27,699 bases of DNA from Mesostigma viride (taxonomy: Eukaryota; Streptophyta; Mesostigmatophyceae; Mesostigmatales; Mesostigmataceae), in assembly GCA_009746045.1 (NCBI GenBank), contig RPFO01001753.1, forward strand, positions 66,501 to 94,199, written 5' to 3'. Below, piece after piece: positions 18,701 through 27,505 of this stretch. The notes beneath the pieces were generated by a model. That model was not told the origin of the DNA, did not search any database, and saw only the letters and a list, made by a program, of their open reading frames with translations. The stretch's first letter is position 1; each line of letters opens with the position of its first letter. The position numbers and the translations under genes are program-made.

Positions 18701-21700
18701 AAAGAAAAATCACACCAAATTTCCAGGTTCCAACGGCCGTTGGCGCAAGAAAAATCACACCCTAATTTCCAGGTTCCAACGGCCGTTGGCGCAAGAAAAA
18801 TCACACACTAATTTCCAGGTTCCAACGGCCGTTTGCGAAAGAAAAATCACACCCTAATTTCCAGTTTCCAACGGCCGTTGGCGAACAAAAATAACATCTA
18901 GTGCCTAAAACGTTCCCACACCCGATCCGTTATATTTACCTTTTGCGTCCGCATGTCCTTCATGGGCGGGATCAGTGCTTCCCCCTCCACCTCCCAGCCC
19001 TTGAGCACGTCCAGATTGGTGTACTTGAACTTGTCCGCGTCCCTCACCAACCCACTCCACAAATCAAACGCCTCGTCGGTTGTCTCCACGAACTTGCCCT
19101 TTTGTGTACCCGCAATCTCGCCAGCTATCGCGGTACTCACTTGCTCGTCAGAGCCCTCGAAAATCACGGACTTCAACATCTGCGTGTAGTGGTTGCCGTC
19201 CAGCACGGCAAACTGCACAAACACGCAAGGCGTCTGGTCTGGAAATTTACCCTTAAGGCCGGCATGGTCCGAGATGTTCAAGCTCCCCAGCGCGGATGTC
19301 GTCAGGTCAACTACTGCCTGACGCTCAGATTCATTTGACCACTCGGACGGATCCAACTCCATGGTGATCAACTCGTCTGAGCAAGCGGCCGCCATGTCCT
19401 TCAGGGAGTCCGTCCGGAGAATGGACATGGCTTCCTCGGCCGTTGGCGAACGATAGTATCCGAACCTCTGCACGGCACGGTCACTGTCGTCCCCCGTCAG
19501 TATTTTAATGTGGTAAGGAACCATTTCACTCCTCTGCACCCATAAATTGTAGAGACCTGGATCACGGTCTGCCAGCACCTGCCACGCAAACCGGAAGATC
19601 GGCACGGCACATTTTGCTTTTGTCAGACTTGTGCCGGCCCCCACGAACCACGGCGCGAGCCCCCTACAATTCCGCACCGTCACCGTCCGATGCCGCATGA
19701 GTTCCGGGAGTTGGCACAAGTTCTCCGTGGGGGCCCGTACTTGAGTCGCAATCGCGGACCCCCCCACGATGTCGACATCGTCTGGAACTAGGCGTATCTT
19801 CTGCCGCAGATGAAACGCCGCCTGTATGGTGTCAGTTAGATTCTTGTCGTGCACTTGAGAGGACGGCGCTGGCTCCCAGGAGTCCAAAATGCTGGGCTTC
19901 GCATTTCCAGCACGTGTCGTCAGCAGCCCCTTCCTCTCAAAGGTCTTCACAATAACCGACCATAAGTCGGTGCCCGGTGCTCGTTGGCGCCAGTCCTCAA
20001 AAAATGTTGTGAGATGCCTTTCCGAACAGTTATGTTCAATCTTGTAAGCCCACTTCCTCCGCTCTTCGTCCGTTCTCTGCCTTGACGGACGCCCCTGATC
20101 ACATGCAAAAAACATACAGATAGCCGGAAGGTCAGTACTATGTTCCAACGGCCGTTGGCGACAGAAAAATAACACCCTAATTTCCAGGTTCCAACGGCCG
20201 TGGGCGCATGAAAATCACACCCTAATTTACAGGTTCCAACGGCCGTTGGCGCATGAAAATCACACCCTAATTTCCAGGTTCCAACGGCCGTTGGCGACAG
20301 AAAAATAACACCCTAATTTCCAGGTTCCAACGGCCGTTGGCGCATGAAAATCACACCCTAATTTTAAGGTTCCGACGGCCGTTGGCGCATGAAAATCACA
20401 CCCTAATTTACAGGTTCCAACGGCCGTTGGCGCATGAAAATCACACCCTAATTTACAGGTTCCAACGGCCGTTGGCGCATGAAAATCACACCCTAATTTC
20501 CAGGTTCCAACGGCCGTTGGCGACAGAAAAATCACACCCTAATTTCCAGGTTCCAACGGCCGTTGGCGCGAGAAAAATGACACCCTATTTTCCAGGTTCC
20601 AACGGCCGTTGGCGCGAGAAAAATCACACCCTATTTTCCAGGTTCCAACGGCCGTTGGCGCATGAAAATCACACCCTAATTTCCAGTTTCCAACGGCCGT
20701 TGGCGCGAGAAAAATGACACCTTCATTTCCAGGTTCCAACGGCCGTTGGCGACAGAAAAATAACACCCTAATTTCCAGGTTCCAACGGCCGTTGGCGCAT
20801 GAAAATCACACCCTAATTTTAAGGTTCCGACGGCCGTTGGCGCATGAAAATCACACCCTAATTTACGGGTTCCAACGGCCGTTGGCGCATGAAAATCACA
20901 CCCTAATTTCAAGGTTCCGACGGCCGTTGGGCAAAAAAAAAATAACACCCTAATTTCCAAATTGCAACGGCCGTTGGCGCAAGAAAATCAAGCAAGAAAA
21001 GGACAAGGACAAGGACAAGGACAAGGACAAGGACAAGGACAAGGACGAGGACAAGGACAAGGACAAGGACAAGGACAAGGACAAGGACAAGGACAAGGAC
21101 AAGGACAAGGACAAGGACAAGGACAAGGACAAGGACAAGGACAAGGACAAGGACAAGGACAAGGACAAGGACAAGGACAAGGACAAGGACAAGGACAAGG
21201 ACAAGGACAAGGACAAGGACAAGGACAAGGACAAGGACAAGGACAAGGACAAGGACAAGGACAAGGACAAGGACAAGGACAAGGACAAGGACAAGGACAA
21301 GGACAAGGACAAGGACAAGGACAAGGACAAGGACAAGGACAAGGACAAGGACAAGGACAAGGACAAGGACAAGGACAAGGACAAGGACAAGGACAAGGTG
21401 CTGGACAAGGACAAGGTGCTGGCACAAGGACAAGGACAAGGACAAGGACAAGGACAAGGACAAGGACAAGGACAAGGACAAGGACAAGGACAAGGACAAG
21501 GACAAGGACAAGGACAAGGACAAGGACAAGGACAAGGACAAGGACAAGGACAAGGACAAGGACAAGGACAAGGACAAGGACAAGGACAAGGACAAGGACA
21601 AGGTGCTGGCACAAGGACAAGGTGCTGGCACAAGGACAAGGACAAGGACAAGGACAAGGACAAGGACAAGGACAAGGACAAGGACAAGGACAAGGACAAG

Positions 21701-23748
21701 GACAAGGACAAGGACAAGGACAAGGACAAGGACAAGGACAAGGACAAGGACAAGGACAAGGACAAGGACAAGGACAAGGACAAGGACAAGGACAAGGACA
21801 AGGACAAGGACAAGACAAGGACAAGGACAAGGACAAGGACAAGGACAAGGACAAGGACAAGGACAAGGACAAGGACAAGGACAAGGACAAGGACAAGGAC
21901 GAGGACAAGGACGAGGACAAGCACAAGGACAAGGACAAGGACAAGGACAAGGACAAGGTGCTGGCACAAGGACAAGGACAAGGACAAGGACAAGGACAAG
22001 GACAAGGACAAGGACAAGGACAAGGACAAGGACAAGGACAAGGACAAGGACAAGGACAAGGACAAGGACAAGGACAAGGACAAGGACAAGGACAAGGACA
22101 AGGACAAGGACAAGGACAAGGACAAGGACAAGGACAAGGACAAGGACAAGGACAAGGACAAGGACAAGGACAAGGACAAGGACAAGGACAAGGACAAGGA
22201 CAAGGACAAGGACAAGGACAAGGACAAGGACAAGGACAAGGACAAGGACAAGGACAAGGACAAGGACAAGGACAAGGACAAGGACAAGGACAAGGACAAG
22301 GACAAGGACAAGGACAAGGACAAGGACAAGGACAAGGACAAGGACAAGGACAAGGACAAGGACAAGGACAAGGACAAGGACAAGGACAAGGACAAGGACA
22401 AGGACAAGGACAAGGACAAGGACAAGGACAAGGACAAGGACAAGGACAAGGACAAGGACAAGGACAAGGTGCTGGCACAAGGACAAGGTGCTGGCACAAG
22501 GACAAGGACAAGGACAAGGACAAGGACAAGGACAAGGACAAGGACAAGGACAAGGACAAGGACAAGGACAAGGACAAGGACAAGGACAAGGACAAGGACA
22601 AGGACAAGGACAAGGACAAGGACAAGGACAAGGACAAGGACAAGGACAAGGCTGGACAAGGACAAGGTGCTGGCACAAGGACAAGGACAAGGACAAGGAC
22701 AAGGACAAGGACAAGGACAAGGACAAGGACAAGGACAAGGACAAGGACAAGGACAAGGACAAGGACAAGGACAAGGACAAGGACAAGGACAAGGACAAGG
22801 ACAAGGACAAGGACAAGGACAAGGACAAGGACAAGGACAAGGACAAGGACAAGGACAAGACAAGGACAAGGACAAGGACAAGGACAAGGACAAGGACAAG
22901 GACAAGGACAAGGACAAGGACAAGGACAAGGACAAGGACAAGGACAAGGACAAGGACAAGGACAAGGACAAGGACAAGGACAAGGACAAGGACAAGGACA
23001 AGGACAAGGACAAGGTGCTGGACAAGGACAAGGACAAGGACAAGGACAAGGACAAGGACAAGGACAAGGACAAGGACAAGGACAAGGACAAGGACAAGGA
23101 CAAGGACAAGGACAAGGACAAGGACAAGGACAAGGACAAGGACAAGGACAAGGACAAGGACAAGGACAAGGACAAGGACAAGGACAAGGACAAGGACAAG
23201 GACAAGGACAAGGACAAGGACAAGGACAAGGACAAGGACAAGGACAAGGACAAGGACAAGGACAAGGACAAGGACAAGGACAAGGACAAGGACAAGGACA
23301 AGGACAAGGACAAGGACAAGGACAAGGACAAGGACAAGGACAAGGACAAGGACAAGGACAAGGACAAGGACAAGGACAAGGACAAGGACAAGGACAAGGA
23401 CAAGGACAAGGATGGCGCAAGAAAATCACATCTTTGTGCGTAACACCTACCCGGGCAGCTGGCAGTGTCTGGTGGGTTGCTTTTCCAGTTGCTGCCGTCG
23501 CGGCATCGGAACCCGATGACCCAGAAGCCGCCGATTTCCTCCGCTCCTTCGCCGCCTTTGCTGCATGAGCGCCGCGCGCCTCTTGCCCCGACGATGGTGC
23601 GGGGGGAGGGGCATTTGCTGTGCTGCCGCTGCAGCTTCCGACGGCGCGGAAGGGCCGGCGGCGGGAGGGGCAACACCGGTGGCGGCGGAGAGCCCGGCGG
23701 CGGGGGCGCCGGCGGAGGGGAACGCGGGTGGTTGTGCGTACAAGCACG
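14929..23748 (-). CDS. Large unrecognised multi-exon gene with homopolymer frame breaks
   Basis: I do not recognise the family. Exons on the minus strand, in order: about 23748-23451, 20094-18940, 18278-15868 and 15748-14929. All junctions are GT-AG (donors CGG|GTAGGT, AAG|GTAAAT, AAGG|GTAAGT) and join in matching phase (0, 0, 1), which argues that it was a real coding unit. About 1.5 thousand residues are expected: an Ala/Pro/Ser-rich N-terminus, a mixed globular region (exon 2 and the first half of exon 3), a basic motif KKKRRKR that looks like a nuclear localisation signal, an acidic stretch, an Arg/Gly/Glu octapeptide repeat, and a second acidic then globular region. The frame is broken at G runs (17799-17806, 17023-17029, 15529-15539), each by a single-base length change, and probably at a C/G run near 23617. 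These may be assembly errors in homopolymers or true decay. The 5' end is uncertain. Confidence 0.6.
15868..18278 (-). CDS. Large minus gene, long exon with two G-run frame breaks and RG-repeat
   Basis: It opens after acceptor ATGCAG with GREAHRRVALIGGGLNAED. The frame changes at the G8 run (17799-17806), after which the open text continues IKQEGWRSLARFRFW into MATVKAKHVPPQCLYD. It changes again at the G7 run (17023-17029), continuing VNQPDIKNGIWLLNLEHHAKLW. A KKKRRKR basic motif, an acidic stretch and the Arg/Gly octapeptide repeat follow. The last frame runs straight into donor AAGG|GTAAGT in the phase that the next exon needs. Confidence 0.6.
15985..16490 (-). repeat. 24-bp coding minisatellite (Arg/Gly/Glu octapeptide)
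   Basis: About twenty degenerate 24-bp units, plus-strand CGCCCTTCGACCCGCCCCCC and variants, encode repeats such as GGRRAERG or RVEGRRGG on the minus strand. C5-C7 runs within units differ in length and shift the unit between reading frames. The flanking frames are consistent only along one path. Confidence 0.8.
18365..18895 (-). repeat. 46-bp palindromic repeat, array 1 (about 11 copies), intronic
   Basis: Tandem 46-bp units built on the perfect 14-bp palindrome CCAACGGCCGTTGG, followed by GCGCAAGAAAAATCACACCC and TAATTTCCAGGTT. The array fills most of the intron between the exons at 20094-18940 and 18278-15868. Units abut with no unique spacers. Confidence 0.95.
18940..20094 (-). CDS. Large minus gene, 385-codon exon
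   Basis: Uninterrupted, phase 0 at both ends: acceptor GATCAG|GGGCGT, donor AAG|GTAAAT. The composition is that of a soluble globular protein, with segments such as RTDEERRKWAYKIEHN, WFVGAGTSLTKAKCAVPIF and FVQFAVLDGNHYTQMLKS. No catalytic signature was recognised. The exon itself contains CGGCCGTTGGCGAAC at about 19438-19452, the same text as the 46-bp repeat in the flanking introns. Confidence 0.72.
20140..20990 (-). repeat. 46-bp palindromic repeat, array 2 (about 19 copies), intronic
   Basis: The same unit in the preceding intron of the same gene, 45-46 bp long. Four linker variants follow the palindrome (GCGCAAG, GCGCATG, GCGACAG, GCGCGAG). The same order of variants recurs about 455 bp apart (from about 20287 and 20742), so blocks of units have been duplicated together. 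Confidence 0.95.
20999..23411. repeat. ~2.4-kb hexanucleotide repeat (GGACAA)n
   Basis: Nearly perfect GGACAA units from about 20999 to 23411, broken by short variants such as GGTGCTGGCACAA, GACGAGGACAA and single-unit deletions (AAGACAAGG). It lies in the same intron as array 2. TGGCGCAAGAAAATCA occurs on both sides (about 20974 and 23412), so the hexamer grew inside a 46-bp unit. The very long frames here (Gly-Gln, Thr-Arg, Asp-Lys, Ser-Leu, Cys-Pro, Leu-Val) are artefacts. Confidence 0.95.
23451..23748 (-). CDS. Large minus gene, first recognised exon (Ala/Pro-rich)
   Basis: It ends with KSAASGSSGSDAATAATGK and then TLPAAR before donor CGG|GTAGGT. Upstream, an AQPPAFPSAGAPAAG-type stretch lies in another frame, and the switch would be near the run around 23617. 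The 5' boundary (acceptor TCACAG at 23749-23754) is a guess. Confidence 0.45.
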
Positions 23749-23840
23749 CTGTGACACGCAGACGACAAAGAAGAAATCCGCCGAATATGTTAGCAAGCGG
23801 TGCGGTGCAGCACACACACCTGACAAAGCTAATAGGTCAA

Positions 23841-24246
23841 CCCTTAAAACCGTGTCCAACTGCCCGCTATAAAAACCGGGCAATGGTCACTTTCCATGAT
23901 AATGTCCACAAACCAACCTAATAGTTAGTTATGGTCCATTATAGGACACAAGCACACACATATATTCACCACCTTGGGGGTCATGTCATTGGTCATATTG
24001 CAATGTCCTATGGGTGCCAAATATAGCACCCCCTGACAGAAAGGAAGCTAGTAAAGGGCTCATGAACACCAAGGTTGCATGTGGAGGAGCAGGGACCCAG
24101 CTGCAAGCTCTAACAATAAATGCCCACTACAAATAGCGGACAGTTTGGTTTGTGACACCTGCTAGCATTACAAAGCTCAATTCTCATCCCGTAGCAACAA
24201 AAATGTAATGTCCGCTGTAAATATCACTCAAAACGGCTAAAGGGTT
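23841..24246. mobile_element. piggyBac-like non-autonomous element (MITE), ~406 bp
   Basis: It starts CCCTTAAAACCGTG after TCAA (a changed TTAA) and ends GGG before TTAA at 24247. Much of its body is shared with the left part of the larger element at 25132-27211, for example GGTCATGTCATTGGTCAT near 23977, CAATGTCCTATGGGTGC, GGGACCCAGCTGCA and AGCAACAAAAA. It has no coding capacity. Confidence 0.65.
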
Positions 24247-24294
24247 AAAACGAAGTTGTAGTTGTTTTGCGGCATCAAGTTTCAAAGTACGTAC

Positions 24295-24393
24295 TGGGAT
24301 ACCCTTCGCCAGCCTGCTTGGCATCCAGGATAAGATCTTGGAACCAGTAAGGGGGCTTCGCTTGCTGCGGCAGATGGTGCAATCCATTGTGAT
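24295..24393 (-). CDS. Possible 33-codon exon
   Basis: Bounded on the minus strand by acceptor CGCGCAG and donor CCA|GTACGT, exactly 99 nt. In phase 0 it reads MDCTICRSKRSPLTG and onward. In another phase it reads HHLPQQAKPPYWFQDLILDA, which looks more protein-like. It could be an upstream exon of the large minus gene. I cannot decide the frame or the family. Confidence 0.25.
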
Positions 24394-24399
24394 CTGCGC

Positions 24400-24840
24400 G
24401 CAAAACATACACAAACAACCAAACCCTCATAGGTTGAGCAATCCACAAAATCATGCCATTACTGTAACAACATGGGCAAAGCATACACAAACGAACAACC
24501 ATCATAGATTGAGCTAACAATCCAGAAAATCATGCCATTACTGTAACAACATGGGCAAAGCATACACAAACGAACAACCATCATAGATTGAGCTAGCAAT
24601 CCACAACATTATGCCATTACTGTAACAACATGGGCAAAGCATACACAAACGAACAACCATCATAGATTGAGCTAGCAATCCACAACATCATGCCATTACT
24701 GTAACAACATGGGCAAAGCATACACAAACGAACAACCATCATAGATAGAGCAATCCACAACATCATGCCATTAATGTAATAACATGGGCAAAACATACAC
24801 AAACAAATAGCCATGATAGGGCATTAAGAGAATAGCCATG
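24400..24840. repeat. 79-bp tandem repeat, about 5.5 copies
   Basis: Units containing CATGCCATTACTGTAACAAC start at about 24452, 24531, 24610, 24689 and 24764. They are highly similar, with degenerate ends. No coding function is supported. Confidence 0.9.
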
Positions 24841-24969
24841 ATTGGGGCAATAAGAGAATTTTTTTGTTCAATTCAATGATCACAATTTATGCACACAGTC
24901 GATGCATTCATAAATGAGGCAGGTTCTTCCGAAAATTGGCTCCGTCGTAGAGTGTCAACGGCCAACTTG

Positions 24970-25131
24970 CAAACACGCACGTTACATGATATACATCCTA
25001 GTCATTATGGTCCTATACAAACGCCAGAAGGGCCGAATACCGGTTTAATTGGATCTTTAGCTACGCATAGTAAAGTAAATGAATATGTTTTCTTGTCCTT
25101 TTTATACATTACAAAAAAATCAAGTAATTAA
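24970..25131 (+). pseudogene. rpoB: Plastid-type rpoB fragment, left part (nuclear plastid DNA)
   Basis: Translation reads [19 protein letters not shown] and then [12 protein letters not shown]. This is the strongly conserved region of the RNA polymerase beta subunit (family pattern [18 protein letters not shown]). Three residues are missing after HYG, an in-frame 9-nt loss. Near 25088 the frame shifts and continues [11 protein letters not shown] up to the TTAA at 25128. It is AT-rich, as plastid genes are. It is a decayed copy and not a working gene, interrupted here by the TTAA-flanked element. Confidence 0.85.
25128..25131. other. TTAA target-site duplication, left
   Basis: Abuts the left 13-bp inverted repeat. 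Confidence 0.8.
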
Positions 25132-25811
25132 CCCTTGGATCGTGTCCAACTCGCCACTACAAATAGGGGCCAGTTGCACTTTGTAAGATAATGCCCACAA
25201 ACCAACCTAAAAACAATTTTACTGTCCATACTTGGACCAAAGCCCACACATATATTGATTTAAATGGGGTCATGTCATTGGTCATGTTGCAATGTCCTAT
25301 GGGTGCTAAATATAGCACCACCCTCAGGGGGGTGCGCGAGTGCGAAAAAAAAACACATGTATTCTGCATTATTACACCTGAAAACGATTCCGTTGCTCCC
25401 AATATTTTTCAGGCAGTTGCTTGGGTAGCCAGGCATGGCTTCTGAACACTGACATCATGGGTTGTCCCAGGGACCCAGCTGCACTATCTAAAAATAACTG
25501 GCCACTACAAATAGGGTCCAGTTTGGCTGGTGACATTACAACTCAGAATTCTTATCCCATAGCAACAAAAAACATCATTGATGATCAAACATGCATTATA
25601 TAATCGATTTCAGCCTGCAGAACATCCATAACAGCAATTAAACATAGGTAGCCATGCCAATGCACAGTCACATTCGTGCGTATCATGGCATTAGAAGGCC
25701 AAAGACTACCCACCACACAAACCTACCACATGCACGGTTTTTCTAACATGCCAATGCTAGACTAAATGAGGTAAAGTAAGCCTGGATCATTGGCAATGCT
25801 ACTGTAGCTCC

Positions 25812-26480
25812 TCATATGCTGGGCTTCATCATATTGGCTGCTAACTGGCTATGGGGCGACAACTCGGCACTAAGAGGCATTACAACGGTAGGTGTGAACA
25901 TGGTGCTTGTTACTTGCAGGATAATACTCAAAATGATCACTAACACGCAGCTTGAACTATATACTTCATGATGTTGTAAAGAAAACACCACCATGTGGTG
26001 GCTACCAATGTCTACTAGCAGGTATACTGTGCCAAGGCCCAAATGCATGCATAGCAAGGGTGTGCAAGGGGCTACGTAACCCATGCATCCACAACATAAG
26101 AAATGACCTCCATATGCTTGCCTAAGGTGAAAACACACAGAGACACTGCATTGACCTTCTTTTGTATGCAAGCAAGGCACTGGGGACTCCACAGGTGTTA
26201 CATGAAGACAGATGGGGTGGCTGCACAACTGCATTACAAACAAAGCCAAAAGGCTAACAAAAAACTGGCCAGGACACCATCTTTCTGAGTAATTTAGGCT
26301 GTGCAAACCATCTTGATACCATATAGAACTTATTTGCATGTAACAAAATTCCTTATTAGAGTATATTTGGTACAGACGCAGCCAATCCTGAACAAAACGG
26401 ATGAAAATCTGACCGTAATGGTGTGCGCAACCACTACCACAAACCATTACAGAAAAGTGGTAAAGAAGCGACTTTGACAT
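25812..26480 (-). CDS. Unrecognised 222-codon open frame inside the TIR element
   Basis: Open without stops in a sequence of ordinary composition, but rich in Cys, His, Leu and Ser and with no domain I recognise. No DDD-type piggyBac transposase motif was seen. It may be a remnant of cargo or chance. Confidence 0.2.
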   Translation of the reverse strand: MSKSLLYHFSVMVCGSGCAHHYGQIFIRFVQDWLRLYQIYSNKEFCYMQISSIWYQDGLHSLNYSERWCPGQFFVSLLALFVMQLCSHPICLHVTPVESPVPCLHTKEGQCSVSVCFHLRQAYGGHFLCCGCMGYVAPCTPLLCMHLGLGTVYLLVDIGSHHMVVFSLQHHEVYSSSCVLVIILSIILQVTSTMFTPTVVMPLSAELSPHSQLAANMMKPSI

Positions 26481-26515
26481 TCCAAACCTTCGACAATGAG
26501 TCCTAGATTACTTAC

Positions 26516-26596
26516 CGAATGATAGGACGACTTAACCTTGTCGATGGTAACCGCAGGGACACTAAACTGCGCCAGGTCAAAACCGCAAAAATAAGG
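26516..26596 (-). CDS. Possible 27-codon exon inside the TIR element
   Basis: Acceptor GTTAG, donor TCG|GTAAGT, exactly 81 nt in phase 0, reading PYFCGFDLAQFSVPAVTIDK and on to VKSSYHS. It has protein-like composition and a strong donor. It could be captured host sequence or part of a lost transposase gene. Confidence 0.25.
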
Positions 26597-27211
26597 CTAA
26601 CGGACAGCTAGCAAGCTGACGACAGGACCGATGCGTTGAGACTTTCCTGGCCCACGACACTAATGAAATATTCGAAATACATCGTAAGAAATGTACTCGA
26701 TGAGAAATATTCAGTGACAAAGCCGCTTATAACAAGTGCTAGCTTCATCGTCACTCCCGTCACAATAAACGCGCATTGACGCAGTAAAACCCAGTCCAAG
26801 ATGATTGCGCGAAGCCGTAGTTGTTGCGCGACTGCGGCTATAGCATCTTTATAACGAATAAATCATGCCTACAAAATTTGGAACGAATCCATGCATCGAT
26901 GCTCCTACACCAATCAGTTTTCTGCACCGCCATAGCCTCGAATTTGCATGTACGTAATTATTTTACATTCACTTTCGTCCCGGTGGACCTGGGTACCCCC
27001 TGTACTTTGGCCCTGAATTAGTCCCTGTAAACCTGGTCTGAACATAGTGATGTCCGGTATCAGGGCGTAGAACACATCTAGCTCTAGCAGCAGACCTAAA
27101 ATATCACGGAAATGTCTACTGGCATTCGCGCCGCGCCGCTTCCCATCTGTCCCCTATTCGTAGGGGCGAGTTGAACTGGCCACTATAAATAGGGACAGCA
27201 CGATCCAAGGG

Positions 27212-27485
<274 letters not shown>

Positions 27486-27505
27486 TGACACCAAGGTTGA
27501 GACTA

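Larger units (their letters stand above)
25132..27211. mobile_element. piggyBac-like TIR element (2.08 kb) inserted in the rpoB fragment
   Basis: The ends are exact 13-bp inverted repeats, CCCTTGGATCGTG at 25132-25144 and its complement at 27199-27211. Both are flanked by TTAA (25128-25131, 27212-27215). TTAA targets, CCC termini, 13-bp inverted repeats and internal subterminal repeats are piggyBac hallmarks. A subterminal motif, GCCACTACAAATAGGG with variants, recurs at 25153, 25500 and 27178, and inverted near 27155-27172. The interior is too short for a full transposase (about 590 residues) and none was recognised, so it is likely non-autonomous. Confidence 0.8.

Noticed and set aside
18898-18939. 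Extension of the 385-codon exon to its in-frame stop (13 more residues)
   Set aside because: A GTAAAT donor at 18939 joins in phase to the next exon, and the repeat array begins right after.
18365-20990. CRISPR-like array (regular palindromic repeats)
   Set aside because: Units are contiguous with no unique spacers, have no cas genes and sit in spliced eukaryotic introns.
18365-20990. Telomere-like TTAGGG in each repeat unit (minus strand)
   Set aside because: It occurs once per 46-bp unit and never in tandem, so it is a by-product of the unit sequence.
20909-23883. Open frames of 640-980 codons on both strands (Ser-Leu, Cys-Pro, Leu-Val, Gly-Gln, Asp-Lys, Thr-Arg dipeptides)
   Set aside because: A hexanucleotide repeat without stop codons is open in every frame. 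It lies inside an intron supported by phase-matched exons.
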